NCBI GenBank assembly: GCA_944322675.1
Contig: CALUPO010000007.1
Span: forward strand, 58,538 to 122,537
Reading direction: 5' to 3'
Length of the DNA stretch: 64,000 nucleotides
Source: Candidatus Gastranaerophilales bacterium
GTDB lineage: Bacteria; Cyanobacteriota; Vampirovibrionia; Gastranaerophilales; Gastranaerophilaceae
A program made the translations under genes and the position numbers. This document shows positions 17,953-26,730 of this stretch, piece by piece. The notes under the pieces are model-generated. The model made no database searches. It was not told the origin of the DNA and saw only the letters and a list, made by a program, of their open reading frames with translations. The first letter of the stretch is position 1; the number at the start of each line of letters is the position of its first letter.

Positions 17953-19488
17953 TTATACTCCAAATAAATCACTTATCATTATTGTAAAAGTATTTATAAT
18001 CTTCACTATTGCATCTGTACATATTCCAAAAAATAATATGGTGATAAAAATCAATAAAAGAACACTAAACTCACTTATTGAAAGATCTTTTAATGATTTA
18101 TATTTATCATTATAATTTACTAGAAATGTCTTATGTAAAACACGCAATGCGGATATATAATTTAAAAACATATATAAAAGTATTAATATAACCGATAAAA
18201 TAGGAAGCCATCCAACCTGAGAATCCATATTTATGACTCCTATAATAATCATAAATAAAGCAGCAAATGATATTAAAAACGGAACATTCATTTGAGCAAA
18301 ACTTATAATAGCTGCAAAGTTAAAAAGCCTGGGCATACTTATTGCAAGACCACCAAGTTCATTTAAGTTGACTTGATTGTTTGTTTTTCTTGCAATGGCA
18401 CCTGCTATTGTCATTAAACCCGTTACTATTAATGCATTTGATATTGTATATATAATGCTACCTTTTATCGAAAACTCATTTAAAGCACATATTGAAATCA
18501 ATATTAAACTTACATTAGATAAAGAAAATAATGCAATAACTGATTTTAAATTATTTTCAATATAAGCTTTTACTGTTGAAATTATTAAACTTATAAGGCC
18601 TAAAATAATAATGTAAATTGAAATAAGTTTAAATATTTCAGGAAAAATAAGAAGGTTAAATCTATATAATCCATAAATACCAATAAGTTGACTAAATACC
18701 ATTATTTGTATTCCTATGGGTATTGGTGCATTCTTAATGTTATCAATGAATAATTTATGAAAAGGAAAAATACCAAGACGTTCAAGAAAACCAATTAAAA
18801 AACATAAAAATACAAATATTTGAAATATTTTTGAATAAATCAATTCATAAATATTTAAATTTTCAAGATTTGCAGTTAAAGTATTTGTAACTTTAAAGTT
18901 ATAATATACAAGAATTAAAATAGCGATACAAATAAGGGAAATACTAAAAAATGAAGAGGCAAGAAATTTTATTTTACCTTTTTGATTATCCTGTGTTGAA
19001 TTCCATAATGTATTTAAAAAGTATACAGGAACAATTTGAAGTTCTGAAAAACATAAAAATAAAATAGCATCTTTTGCACAAAATAATCCTAAAAGGGCAA
19101 ATTCCATAATTAATATTAATGAATAATATAACTTTTGTCGTGTTGTTATAAAATATTTACTAATATTTAAAACAATAAATATAATAAAACACGTTAAAAC
19201 AACGTATAATATTGAAAATCCGTCAAGTGCAAATGTGAATGTTGAGCCCATAACTGAGAGCCATTGAGAACTTCCAAAATTAAAAGTTTCTTCAAAGGAA
19301 ACACCATATAATTCGGGATTAAAATAAGCCACTAAACATATTGAGTATAATAAGTTTATAAAAGCAACAAATTTTGCAAATCTTCTAATTATTCCTGAAT
19401 TTTTCGGGAAAAATGGCATTAAAATTATTAAACATCCGATTAATGGTATCAATATAAGCGTTTTAATAGATAATAAATTTTCAATCAT
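17953..19488 (-). CDS. NuoM-like subunit of a divergent complex I membrane arm
   Basis: The product has 511 residues and about 14 membrane segments. The NuoM core aligns without gaps from Phe-Ala-Leu-Asp-Gly-Phe-Ser (86-92) through Phe-Ser-Glu-Leu-Gln-Ile-Val-Pro-Val-Tyr-Phe-Leu, where the TM5 glutamate is kept as Glu149. The TM7 lysine (Lys234 of E. coli NuoM) is Arg237, the Pro-Phe-His is kept at 242-244, and the TM8 lysine (E. coli Lys265) falls on Leu268. The Leu-Pro-Asp-Ala-His loop is lost. One base separates its start from the nuoL-like stop. It is best described as a NuoM homologue with an altered proton path. Confidence 0.85.
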   Translation of the reverse strand: MIENLLSIKTLILIPLIGCLIILMPFFPKNSGIIRRFAKFVAFINLLYSICLVAYFNPELYGVSFEETFNFGSSQWLSVMGSTFTFALDGFSILYVVLTCFIIFIVLNISKYFITTRQKLYYSLILIMEFALLGLFCAKDAILFLCFSELQIVPVYFLNTLWNSTQDNQKGKIKFLASSFFSISLICIAILILVYYNFKVTNTLTANLENLNIYELIYSKIFQIFVFLCFLIGFLERLGIFPFHKLFIDNIKNAPIPIGIQIMVFSQLIGIYGLYRFNLLIFPEIFKLISIYIIILGLISLIISTVKAYIENNLKSVIALFSLSNVSLILISICALNEFSIKGSIIYTISNALIVTGLMTIAGAIARKTNNQVNLNELGGLAISMPRLFNFAAIISFAQMNVPFLISFAALFMIIIGVINMDSQVGWLPILSVILILLYMFLNYISALRVLHKTFLVNYNDKYKSLKDLSISEFSVLLLIFITILFFGICTDAIVKIINTFTIMISDLFGV

Positions 19489-19489
19489 A

Positions 19490-21214
19490 TTAACTTATCT
19501 TCTCTTTTTCGTTTTTTTCTATAATACAAAATGCTAATCTATTTATTATTTTGCATAAAAATTTGTATATCTTTTTAAATAAGTAAAATAAATCATAAGC
19601 ATACAAATTATTTATTGCAAGATTTTGAATAAATTTTGGTTTGAGAATTATTAATGTGTTTTGTTTTGATAAATTATATGCCATTATAACAGCAAGTAAA
19701 TTAAAAATAATATAAATTTTAGAAATAATATTATATTTTAAACTACAAATAAAACCAGGCATAAAATGTTTTTCTAAACAACATAAAAGAATTAAAGGTA
19801 TTGTTAAAATAACAATTGGCAATTTTATCCATGCACTTTTATTGTCAAAAGTTTTTCCTTTATTATAAAGAATAAAAAACAATCTAAAGGAAGCAAATGT
19901 AATTAAAATAGTTATAACATTAACTATTAAGAATAGTCCTATATTTTTTTCAATAATCAAACTATATAAAATAGATTTTAGTGAGAAATATCCTGCAAAA
20001 AATAAACCTGATATTGAAATAATACCTGTTAAAAAGCAAAAAAGCGGAATTTTTGAGTTAAGTTTTATATATTTTAAGTTGTCCGAATAGTTAAAATTAT
20101 ATAATACAAGTCCTGATATTAAGAAAAGAAGTGTAAGTGTAATAATATCAACTAAAATTATATATATTGACGGCTTAAAATAACCATGATTTAAAATTGC
20201 AAAAACAAGAGCAAATTTTGACAATGATAGATATATAAGAACTTTATTAAGTCTTATTTGATAGGAAGCACAAATGGCAAAAATTATACTTGAAAATATA
20301 ATAAGATAATTAATATAATAAAAAATATTATCAATTAATGAGAAAATTGGGAATATCCTCATAAGCAAAAACATTGGCAGAAGTAAAATTACAATCGGAA
20401 TATAAATCGAACTATAACATGAAATACTTTTATTTAAACTCAAAGGACCCGTGTGAAAAGGAAAAATGCCTATGCGAATTATTATTGAAATTAAAAATAA
20501 CATGCACAATAAAATATATAAAGCATTTGAAACAAACGAATTTACATTCAATGAAATCATTGGCAGATTTATAAATAAAAGTGATGAAACATCCAGATCT
20601 TGTGAATAATTTAGTATAAAATAAATAAATGAAACACTTGCAGTTAAAAGACAAATATCCGATAGAGAATTAAGTAAAAAAATATTTTTTGTTTTATTTG
20701 ACACATCAATTGTGTTATATGAGAAATTATTAAATAAATAACATATTGCATTTATAAGCATAAAAAATACACAACTTTGAATGAGATTGTTGCTTAATAA
20801 AAATGATACGATTGAAAAATTGAATAAATTTAATATTATAAAAAACATATGAAAACTTGTATTTTGAATTAAGTAATGATAAGAATAAGTTTGCACTATA
20901 AGGTTTACAAAGAAAAATAAAGATAGGAAAAGACACGATAGTTTATCAATTAAAATTCCGAATGATATTGAAAAATCATTAAAAGGCAGCCACATCAAGT
21001 TCATTTCAAAAGTTTTCATAGGATTTGAAAGAAGATAATAAAAACAACCTGATGCAAATAAAAATCCCGTTAATGATGTTAAAAATGTAATTATATATGT
21101 AAGTTTCTTTGAATGTGAAAAATCGGCAAAATTATTAAAAAATATAATAAATGATACCCACACAGGAAGAAATATTATTACAATAATATTGTTTATAAAA
21201 AATTCCATAATCAA
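19490..21214 (-). CDS. NuoL-like subunit of a divergent complex I membrane arm
   Basis: This 574-residue multi-pass protein aligns with NuoL in the middle region: Ile-Phe-Leu-Leu-Asn-Ser-Leu-Ser-Asp (178-186) matches the usual Ala-Phe-Leu-Val-Asn-Arg-Val-Gly-Asp. The TM5 glutamate of Trp-Glu-Gly is not present (Met-152 region), the TM7 lysine is Arg247 before Ile-Gly-Ile-Phe-Pro-Phe-His, and the TM8 His-Ala-Ala-Thr-Met motif is replaced by hydrophobic residues. The start at 21214 is a TTG overlapping the nuoK-like TGA with GGAG six bases before it; ATG 21208 is an alternative. The C-terminus has a basic and acidic tail in place of part of the lateral helix region. Confidence 0.82.
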   Translation of the reverse strand: MIMEFFINNIIVIIFLPVWVSFIIFFNNFADFSHSKKLTYIITFLTSLTGFLFASGCFYYLLSNPMKTFEMNLMWLPFNDFSISFGILIDKLSCLFLSLFFFVNLIVQTYSYHYLIQNTSFHMFFIILNLFNFSIVSFLLSNNLIQSCVFFMLINAICYLFNNFSYNTIDVSNKTKNIFLLNSLSDICLLTASVSFIYFILNYSQDLDVSSLLFINLPMISLNVNSFVSNALYILLCMLFLISIIIRIGIFPFHTGPLSLNKSISCYSSIYIPIVILLLPMFLLMRIFPIFSLIDNIFYYINYLIIFSSIIFAICASYQIRLNKVLIYLSLSKFALVFAILNHGYFKPSIYIILVDIITLTLLFLISGLVLYNFNYSDNLKYIKLNSKIPLFCFLTGIISISGLFFAGYFSLKSILYSLIIEKNIGLFLIVNVITILITFASFRLFFILYNKGKTFDNKSAWIKLPIVILTIPLILLCCLEKHFMPGFICSLKYNIISKIYIIFNLLAVIMAYNLSKQNTLIILKPKFIQNLAINNLYAYDLFYLFKKIYKFLCKIINRLAFCIIEKNEKEKIS

Positions 21215-21531
21215 TATTTCTCCTCATTTTCAATATCAACTATATTTTCAATTTTAAATATCCACAAAATTATAGAAAGAAACAAAATAATGTTCATTAT
21301 AAGCATAAAAGAAATAACAATAGCAAAAACCATGCCATCAAGATTAATACCATCGATGTAGTTTGCAAAAATAATAAAATTTGCACTTAGTACATTTATA
21401 AATATTATGCTTGATACAAGTTTATTAATTATATTTGTATTTATAAATACTCCCAGGAAGGAAATAAAAAGTAAAATAAAGAATAAAATAATATAATTAT
21501 TTATTGTTATATTGTAAAAATGATTTATCAT
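21211..21531 (-). CDS. NuoK-like subunit of a divergent complex I membrane arm
   Basis: The 106-residue protein has three membrane helices in the NuoK pattern, with Asn-Ile-Ile-Asn-Lys-Leu, Asn-Val-Leu-Ser-Ala-Asn-Phe and Asp-Gly-Met-Val-Phe-Ala matching the family frame. Both glutamates that NuoK uses for proton transfer are gone: the first (Gly-Ile-Glu-Leu-Met-Leu-Asn) corresponds to Ile42 and the second to Asn80. AAAGGA precedes ATG 21531. The stop overlaps the nuoL-like start by four bases. A gap of 137 bp to the nuoJ-like stop carries no gene. Confidence 0.8.
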   Translation of the reverse strand: MINHFYNITINNYIILFFILLFISFLGVFINTNIINKLVSSIIFINVLSANFIIFANYIDGINLDGMVFAIVISFMLIMNIILFLSIILWIFKIENIVDIENEEKY

Positions 21532-21668
21532 ATTGTCCTTTCATTTGATTCCATTCTTGTTTATGTTCTTTTTTTTTGCTTCTAAAAAGTTTTTCTTTAA
21601 AAACTTTTACATCACTTATCTATAGGTTCCCTATTTGTATTTCACTTATGCCTTTGTATTATACTAAA

Positions 21669-22202
21669 TTACAAACTTTGCTTTGGCTTATGCTTTTTTT
21701 TATAAAACATCATAAAAACTCCGGTTAAGACTATTAAAAATATTATAGGAATGATTAAATATAAAATAAAATATCTTATACAAAGCGAATTTGAAACTGT
21801 TGTTATTGTTTCAACACCTATGGATTGTATTTTTGTTTCAAAAATATTAATATGATTAAGTTTTGTGAGTATATATGTTAAAGAAGTTAAAAATAAAATT
21901 ACAAAAAATGGAACAAATATAATTTTTTTCTTTAAATTTAAATTGGACTTTTCTATTTTAAAATTTTTCAGGTTAAATAAAGTAAACATAATTAAAAGTG
22001 TTAAACATATACATCCTGAGAGTATGGATAAAATACCGTTTAATTGTGCTTTTGCGGCAAATGAAATAAATGATAAACAGAATAAAAATATGTATAAAAA
22101 AACACAGGAATAATAAAGATTTTTAATAAAACATGCAAACACTGAAGTTATTACAAGTGTTATTGCTATAAGATAAAAAATTAATGAGTCTAGAATTAAC
22201 AT
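21669..22202 (-). CDS. NuoJ-like subunit of a divergent complex I membrane arm
   Basis: This 177-residue protein has five membrane segments. The N-terminal Phe-Tyr-Leu-Ile-Ala, Lys-Asn-Leu-Tyr-Tyr-Ser and the helix with Ile-Leu-Ser-Gly then Leu-Leu-Ile-Met-Phe-Thr-Leu-Phe-Asn follow NuoJ; the usual Tyr-Ala-Gly-Ala of the pi-bulge helix reads Leu-Ser-Gly-Cys. It ends in a lysine-rich tail. It follows the nuoH-like stop by 16 bp, so the nuoI gene that normally lies between H and J is missing. Confidence 0.75.
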   Translation of the reverse strand: MLILDSLIFYLIAITLVITSVFACFIKNLYYSCVFLYIFLFCLSFISFAAKAQLNGILSILSGCICLTLLIMFTLFNLKNFKIEKSNLNLKKKIIFVPFFVILFLTSLTYILTKLNHINIFETKIQSIGVETITTVSNSLCIRYFILYLIIPIIFLIVLTGVFMMFYKKKHKPKQSL

Positions 22203-22218
22203 TATTATCCCTTCTTTT

Positions 22219-23187
22219 TTAAATATTACCCGTTGAAAAATATTTTATTATTGAAACTACTACAAAATTTAATATCCCAATTGCACTTAAAATAAATGCT
22301 GCTTTTTTTATTGAAATATTATACATTTTTATTTTATTATACATTTTGATTAAAATAAATAACAAAATTATAAATTTTATCAAAAGCCATATAAATTGTT
22401 CAACAAAAATAAAAAAAGTACTTATATTTGAATTAAAAACAAATAAATTTGTAAAATAAAAATCAAAAGGACTTAAATAACCTCCAAAGAAAAATATAAT
22501 ACATAAAATTGATATTGAAGATGTAAAAAAGATATTAAAACAACTATTCCAAAAGCTTTGATTATTTAGGTTTATATATTTTAAAATAAAAATAGATGAG
22601 AGTATAAATACTATAAAACCTGTGATATTATTAATGAAATAAAAATTAGATAATATTTTTCCTGAAACTTGAGATAAAATAATTTCATTTAAATTAAAGC
22701 TGCTTGACTGAATAACAGAACAAAGAACGGAAAAATTTAGTGGAATAAAAAAAATAAAAGCTTTAAAAATATTTTTAATATAATTGACTCTCTCTTTGCT
22801 ATGTTCAAGAAGTGAAAGAAATATGCTTGAAGAAAAGGATAAAAGTAAAGCCGTTAAGCAAATAAGTGAACTTAATTGAGAATTTAAAATTATAAAACCT
22901 TTAGAATATGGCATAAGTGCATAAATTAAAATATAAGGTACAAAAACCATTGTTAAGAATAATATATATATAAAATTAATGTTTGAAGGCACATTTTTGT
23001 ATATTAACAATTCTTCTTTATTTAATGAAAAAAACTTTTTATAAATAGTTTTTGTCAAATGAAAAAAAATAAATGACATAATAAAAGTCAATAAGACTAA
23101 AAATAAACACCAAAAAATAATACCGCAAGCTTCCAATATTGAATTTCTGGTAAAATTGTTTATAAAATTTGAAAATAAAACATCCAT
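22219..23187 (-). CDS. NuoH-like subunit of a divergent complex I membrane arm
   Basis: The product has 322 residues and about eight membrane segments. The second half shows the NuoH pattern Phe-Phe-Gly-Gly-Tyr with a following long helix and a basic Lys-Met-Tyr-Asn-Lys-Ile stretch. The signature quinone-chamber sequence Glu-Thr-Asn-Arg-Ala-Pro-Phe-Asp-Leu-Pro-Glu is absent; its place holds Leu-Lys-Tyr-Ile-Asn-Leu-Asn-Asn-Gln-Ser. The N-terminal Arg-x-Gly-Pro-Asn motif is also missing. NuoH normally links the membrane arm to the NuoBCDI module, none of which is encoded here. Assignment rests on position, length and topology as much as on sequence. Confidence 0.7.
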   Translation of the reverse strand: MDVLFSNFINNFTRNSILEACGIIFWCLFLVLLTFIMSFIFFHLTKTIYKKFFSLNKEELLIYKNVPSNINFIYILFLTMVFVPYILIYALMPYSKGFIILNSQLSSLICLTALLLSFSSSIFLSLLEHSKERVNYIKNIFKAFIFFIPLNFSVLCSVIQSSSFNLNEIILSQVSGKILSNFYFINNITGFIVFILSSIFILKYINLNNQSFWNSCFNIFFTSSISILCIIFFFGGYLSPFDFYFTNLFVFNSNISTFFIFVEQFIWLLIKFIILLFILIKMYNKIKMYNISIKKAAFILSAIGILNFVVVSIIKYFSTGNI

Positions 23188-23211
23188 AAATTTATTCTAA
23201 CCTTTAACATT

Positions 23212-23529
23212 TTATGTAATAATACGTTTTAAAAAAGTATAAATAAGAATATAAAAGATAACAAATACAAAAAATACAATACAAAACAAATATTCAAATC
23301 CCAGTTGATTAAATATTAAAGCGAGAGGAAATAAAAGGGAAATTGATAAAATAAAAACAACAAAAATAACAGAGGTTATAAAATACTTTGAATTAAGTTT
23401 TAAACTTTCAATTTCTACTTTAAAATATTGTTTTATATTTTTATATTTTAAATATTTTTTAATAAGAAATAAACAAATAATTATAGTTAAAAAAGAAGTT
23501 AATAGGAATAAAAAAATAAACTCAATCAA
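23212..23529 (-). CDS. NuoA-like subunit, first gene of the divergent complex I operon
   Basis: This 105-residue protein has three membrane helices. Its second half follows NuoA (a Phe-x-x-Phe helix, Leu-Leu-Phe-Pro-Leu-Ala, Gln-Leu-Gly-Phe), but the Phe-Asp-Val-Glu carboxylates read Phe-Ile-Leu-Ser, and the Tyr-Glu-Cys-Gly loop motif is absent. Translation appears to start at TTG 23529, eight bases after AAGAGGTG. The gene heads the leftward series A-H-J-K-L-M-N. The divergent TPR gene starts 90 bp away, so both promoters must share that gap. Confidence 0.7.
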   Translation of the reverse strand: MIEFIFLFLLTSFLTIIICLFLIKKYLKYKNIKQYFKVEIESLKLNSKYFITSVIFVVFILSISLLFPLALIFNQLGFEYLFCIVFFVFVIFYILIYTFLKRIIT

Positions 23530-23618
23530 TATTTGACACCTCTTTTGAATTATTACAAAATCTTTACAAATGGTAATAGCAAAAAATTTTATGTTGTGTT
23601 TTTATATTAACATAAACT

Positions 23619-24086
23619 ATGAAATACATGTTTATTTGTATCATAAATTTAATAATATTTTTTAACAATCCTATTTGGGCTAGCTCAAATATAGGAGAAG
23701 TTTTTGTTAAAACAGGTGAAAGATTCCTAAAAGAAGGAAAACTTGAAAATGCAAGACGTCAGTTTCAACAGGCAATAGGTGTCAATCCTAAAGATTCCCG
23801 TGCAAATTTGGATCTTGCTTTGTGCTTGTGTTTTGAAAGTGAATATGGAAAAGCTATAAAATATTTTGAAAAAGTATATGATAAGGATTATTATAAAGAC
23901 AAATTTGAAGTTGTATATGTTATGGCTCAATTGTATGATAAGTTAGCAGAAGAAACAAAAGCATATACATTTTATGAAAAAGCTTCCAAAATAAAACCAA
24001 TAAATTCAAGTAAAATAGAAATAGCCATATTGGATAATATGATTTTTCAAAATCATGATAAAATAATAATTGCATTACTAAAATAA
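23619..24086 (+). CDS. exported TPR-repeat protein
   Basis: The 155 residues begin with a hydrophobic signal peptide ending near Ala-Ser (residues 21-23). TPR units follow: Ala-Arg-Arg-Gln-Phe-Gln-Gln-Ala-Ile-Gly-Val-Asn-Pro with Ala-Asn-Leu-Asp-Leu-Ala, then two more. The protein probably works as an envelope scaffold. It is followed 20 bp later by a secreted PpiC-type isomerase, so the two may be coexpressed and act together on secreted proteins. Confidence 0.82.
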   Translation: MKYMFICIINLIIFFNNPIWASSNIGEVFVKTGERFLKEGKLENARRQFQQAIGVNPKDSRANLDLALCLCFESEYGKAIKYFEKVYDKDYYKDKFEVVYVMAQLYDKLAEETKAYTFYEKASKIKPINSSKIEIAILDNMIFQNHDKIIIALLK

Positions 24087-24106
24087 AAAAGAAGTGAGGA
24101 AAAAAT

Positions 24107-24481
24107 ATGAAAAAAATATTAAGATTATTATTTACAGTTTTTTTGTTTTTTAATATACTAATACTATTAACAAGTGTGAAAGGTTATGCAAAAATGGATG
24201 AAATAACAAAAGTAAAAGCAAGTCATATTCTTGTGTCAAGTGAATCTGAAGCAAAGGCATTAAAATCTCAAATAGATGAGGGGGCAAGTTTTGAAGACTT
24301 GGCAAAAAAATATTCAAAATGTCCTTCAGGTGCAAATGGAGGAGATTTAGGGTATTTTACACATGGACAAATGGTTAAGGAATTTGAAGATGCAGCTTTT
24401 GAAACTGAGATAAATAAAGTTTCAGATCCTATAAAAACACAATTCGGTTATCATTTGATTAAAGTTTATGATAAAAAGTAA
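24107..24481 (+). CDS. secreted PpiC/parvulin-type peptidyl-prolyl isomerase
   Basis: This 124-residue protein has a signal peptide (residues 1-29, cleavage near Gly-Tyr-Ala-Lys) followed by a single parvulin domain: Val-Lys-Ala-Ser-His-Ile-Leu-Val (38-45), Phe-Glu-Asp-Leu-Ala-Lys-Lys-Tyr-Ser, Gly-Gly-Asp-Leu-Gly-Tyr-Phe and Gln-Phe-Gly-Tyr-His-Leu-Ile-Lys-Val at the end. It catalyses proline isomerisation of exported proteins. It is a minimal form without the chaperone domains of SurA or PrsA. GTGAGG precedes ATG 24107. Confidence 0.92.
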   Translation: MKKILRLLFTVFLFFNILILLTSVKGYAKMDEITKVKASHILVSSESEAKALKSQIDEGASFEDLAKKYSKCPSGANGGDLGYFTHGQMVKEFEDAAFETEINKVSDPIKTQFGYHLIKVYDKK

Positions 24482-24490
24482 AAAGAAAAA

Positions 24491-25266
24491 TTATAAAAGC
24501 TCTTTGCTTTCTAATTCCTTTTGTGCAAAAACCCAGGCTTTTTGTGATAAATGACAACCATCAGCAATAAATTCATCTTTTGTTGTAAAATTATCATTTA
24601 TAAGATTTTTAAAGATAGACAAAAAACCAATTTTATTTTTTATACAAACTTCTTCAAGTTTATTGTTAAAATAGGACGTTGCTTTATTTCGTGTTATTTC
24701 ATCACCAAAATAAGGATATTCCGGATTTATTGGACTATTATCTTTTTGTGTAGGTATTGGTCCCCATACATAAATTTTATTCCTTTTTTTTAAAGATAAC
24801 AAGAAATTAAGGTAATTTTCTATTATATTATCTATAACCAATTTGTAATCCATATGCTGCCTGAGTGCTTCCTTTAAAACATGGACTTTTATATCAATTT
24901 CTCCAAAACAACATATTATTTTTGATTTTTTTCTTATAATATTATGTTTTAACAGATATTCAATTTTTTCACGTGCTTTTGTTTTTGTATTATACTTGTT
25001 TAAATTATAAGCAAGAGCCGGTCCAACATGAAATGTATTAAATGTATTAAATTTATCCTGACAATTATTAATACCATATTCCAAAGGACAATTAAAATAT
25101 GCTAATTGCTCATTTCCTGAAAAGAAATTATAATGGGAGTCACCTATAACATTTATTGCATTCTTTTTTTATATATGTTATAAAGAGGATTTGAAGTTAA
25201 ATAAAACTTTAATTTTTTCTTTTTCCTCAATATATCAATAATATTTTGTAAAATATGATTTTTCAT
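24491..25266 (-). pseudogene. SGNH/GDSL-type hydrolase gene with a one-base frameshift
   Basis: A leftward gene is split over two frames. The first starts at ATG 25266 and encodes about 37 residues before a stop. The second has no start codon before TTG 25084, yet it contains the block I motif Gly-Asp-Ser-His upstream of that TTG, so 25084 cannot be the true start. Adding one A to the A7 run (plus strand T7 at 25164-25170) joins the two frames into one protein of about 257 residues. Later motifs include Gly-Glu-Ile-Asp, Trp-Gly-Pro-Ile-Pro and the terminal Asp-Gly-Cys-His-Leu (block V Asp-x-x-His). The family comprises serine esterases and acetyl-ester hydrolases. Sequence error, slippage or true decay are all possible. 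Confidence 0.75.
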
Positions 25267-25319
25267 TGTGCTAATATTAGTATGATATTTTTAATTTTGC
25301 AAATAAAATTAAAAATATT

Positions 25320-25589
25320 ATGAAGCAAGAACAAAAAAATAAAATCGAATTACAAACAACTCTTGGTCAAATAATAAAAAAATACCGACTTGAAAGAAAA
25401 AAATCTATTTCCCTAATTTCTGCAGAAATAGGCATGACAAAATCCATGTGGGCGGACATGGAAAAAGGCATAAAAGACCCGCAATTTTCAACATTATTTC
25501 GTATGCCGGAAGGACTTGATATTTCGCTTATAAAAATTATAAAAGAACTTTATGAAATTTTGCTTGAAGATTTTACATTTGATAATTAA
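25320..25589 (+). CDS. XRE-family helix-turn-helix regulator
   Basis: This 89-residue protein is a single HTH_3 domain: [12 protein letters not shown] (15-26), [12 protein letters not shown] as the helix-turn-helix, then Trp-Ala-Asp-Met-Glu-Lys-Gly and Pro-Gln-Phe-Ser-Thr-Leu. There is no sensor domain. It is divergent from the frameshifted hydrolase and overlaps the end of leuB by four bases tail to tail. The target is unknown. Confidence 0.88.
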   Translation: MKQEQKNKIELQTTLGQIIKKYRLERKKSISLISAEIGMTKSMWADMEKGIKDPQFSTLFRMPEGLDISLIKIIKELYEILLEDFTFDN

Positions 25590-26662
25590 ATATTTTGTGC
25601 AATTAAATCACCCATTTGAGAGGTTGAGACATTTTTATTTCCTTCAATAAAAATATCAGGTGTTCTATAGCCTTCCTTTAAAACTTTTTTAACTGAGTTA
25701 TAAATAGCCTTTGAAGCAACACTATCATTAAAAGAATATTCAAGCATCATAGCGGTTGAAAGAATTGTTGCGATTGGATTAACAACATTTTTTCCCTTTA
25801 AATCAGGTGCACTGCCATGAATTGGCTCATATAAACTTGGAGTTTTGCCATCTGATAAACTGGCACTTGGAAGCATACCTAAAGATCCTGATAACATTGA
25901 TGCTTCATCTGATAAAATATCACCAAAAATATTTCCTGTCACAATTGTGTCAAATTGTTTTGGATTTCTTATTAATTGCATAGCTGCATTATCAACGTAC
26001 ATGTGAGAAAGTTCTACATCCGGATATTCTTTTGCAACCTCAATAGCTACTTCTCTCCATAAACGAGAAACATCAAGAACATTTGCTTTATCTATTGAGC
26101 ATAATTTTTTATTTCGTTTTTGTGCTGTTTTAAAAGCAACATGCATAATACGATTTATTTCAGACTCTTTATAAATCATATTGTTAAAACCTGTTTTTTC
26201 ACCATCAATAACTTCAACACCTTTTGGCTCGCCAAAATAAACATCACCTGTTAATTCACGTATAATCATAATATCAACACCTTTAACGATGTTTTCTTTT
26301 AAAGTTGAAGAAGAAACAAGTTCGTCAAAAACATAAGCTGGACGAAGATTTGCAAACAGATTTAATGCTTTGCGAATTCCAAGCAATGCTCTTTCAGGGC
26401 GGACATCAGGAGGCAATGTATCATATTTCCAATCGCCAACCGCCCCTAAAATAACAGCATCAGATGCTTTTGCGACATCTATTGTCTTTTGAGGCAAAGG
26501 ATTACCTGTTTTTTCATAAGCTATACCACCAATTAGTTCTTCTTTATAGATAAATTTGTAGTCAAATTTCTTTTCTACTACACTTAAAACTTTTTTAGCT
26601 TCATTAACAACTTCACATCCTATACCATCACCTGGAAGCAAACATATGTTAAATTCCTTCAT
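25586..26662 (-). CDS. leuB: 3-isopropylmalate dehydrogenase
   Basis: The enzyme oxidises 3-isopropylmalate to the leucine precursor 2-oxoisocaproate with NAD. The 358 aa show the isocitrate/isopropylmalate dehydrogenase pattern: Leu-Leu-Pro-Gly-Asp-Gly-Ile-Gly (8-15), [15 protein letters not shown], the [10 protein letters not shown] loop and [11 protein letters not shown]. It is separated from leuC (47.3 kb), so the leucine pathway genes are scattered in this genome. leuA and leuD are not in the window. Confidence 0.96.
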   Translation of the reverse strand: MKEFNICLLPGDGIGCEVVNEAKKVLSVVEKKFDYKFIYKEELIGGIAYEKTGNPLPQKTIDVAKASDAVILGAVGDWKYDTLPPDVRPERALLGIRKALNLFANLRPAYVFDELVSSSTLKENIVKGVDIMIIRELTGDVYFGEPKGVEVIDGEKTGFNNMIYKESEINRIMHVAFKTAQKRNKKLCSIDKANVLDVSRLWREVAIEVAKEYPDVELSHMYVDNAAMQLIRNPKQFDTIVTGNIFGDILSDEASMLSGSLGMLPSASLSDGKTPSLYEPIHGSAPDLKGKNVVNPIATILSTAMMLEYSFNDSVASKAIYNSVKKVLKEGYRTPDIFIEGNKNVSTSQMGDLIAQNI

Positions 26663-26730
26663 CTTCTAAAAATTTCCTCTCTTTACTTATATTTTTTATG
26701 ATAATTTTTACGACTATTATACCATTTCAT

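Noticed and set aside
21532..21668. A missing nuo subunit gene in the gap between nuoJ and nuoK
   Set aside because: The 137-bp gap has no frame of adequate length and no iron-sulfur cysteine motif.
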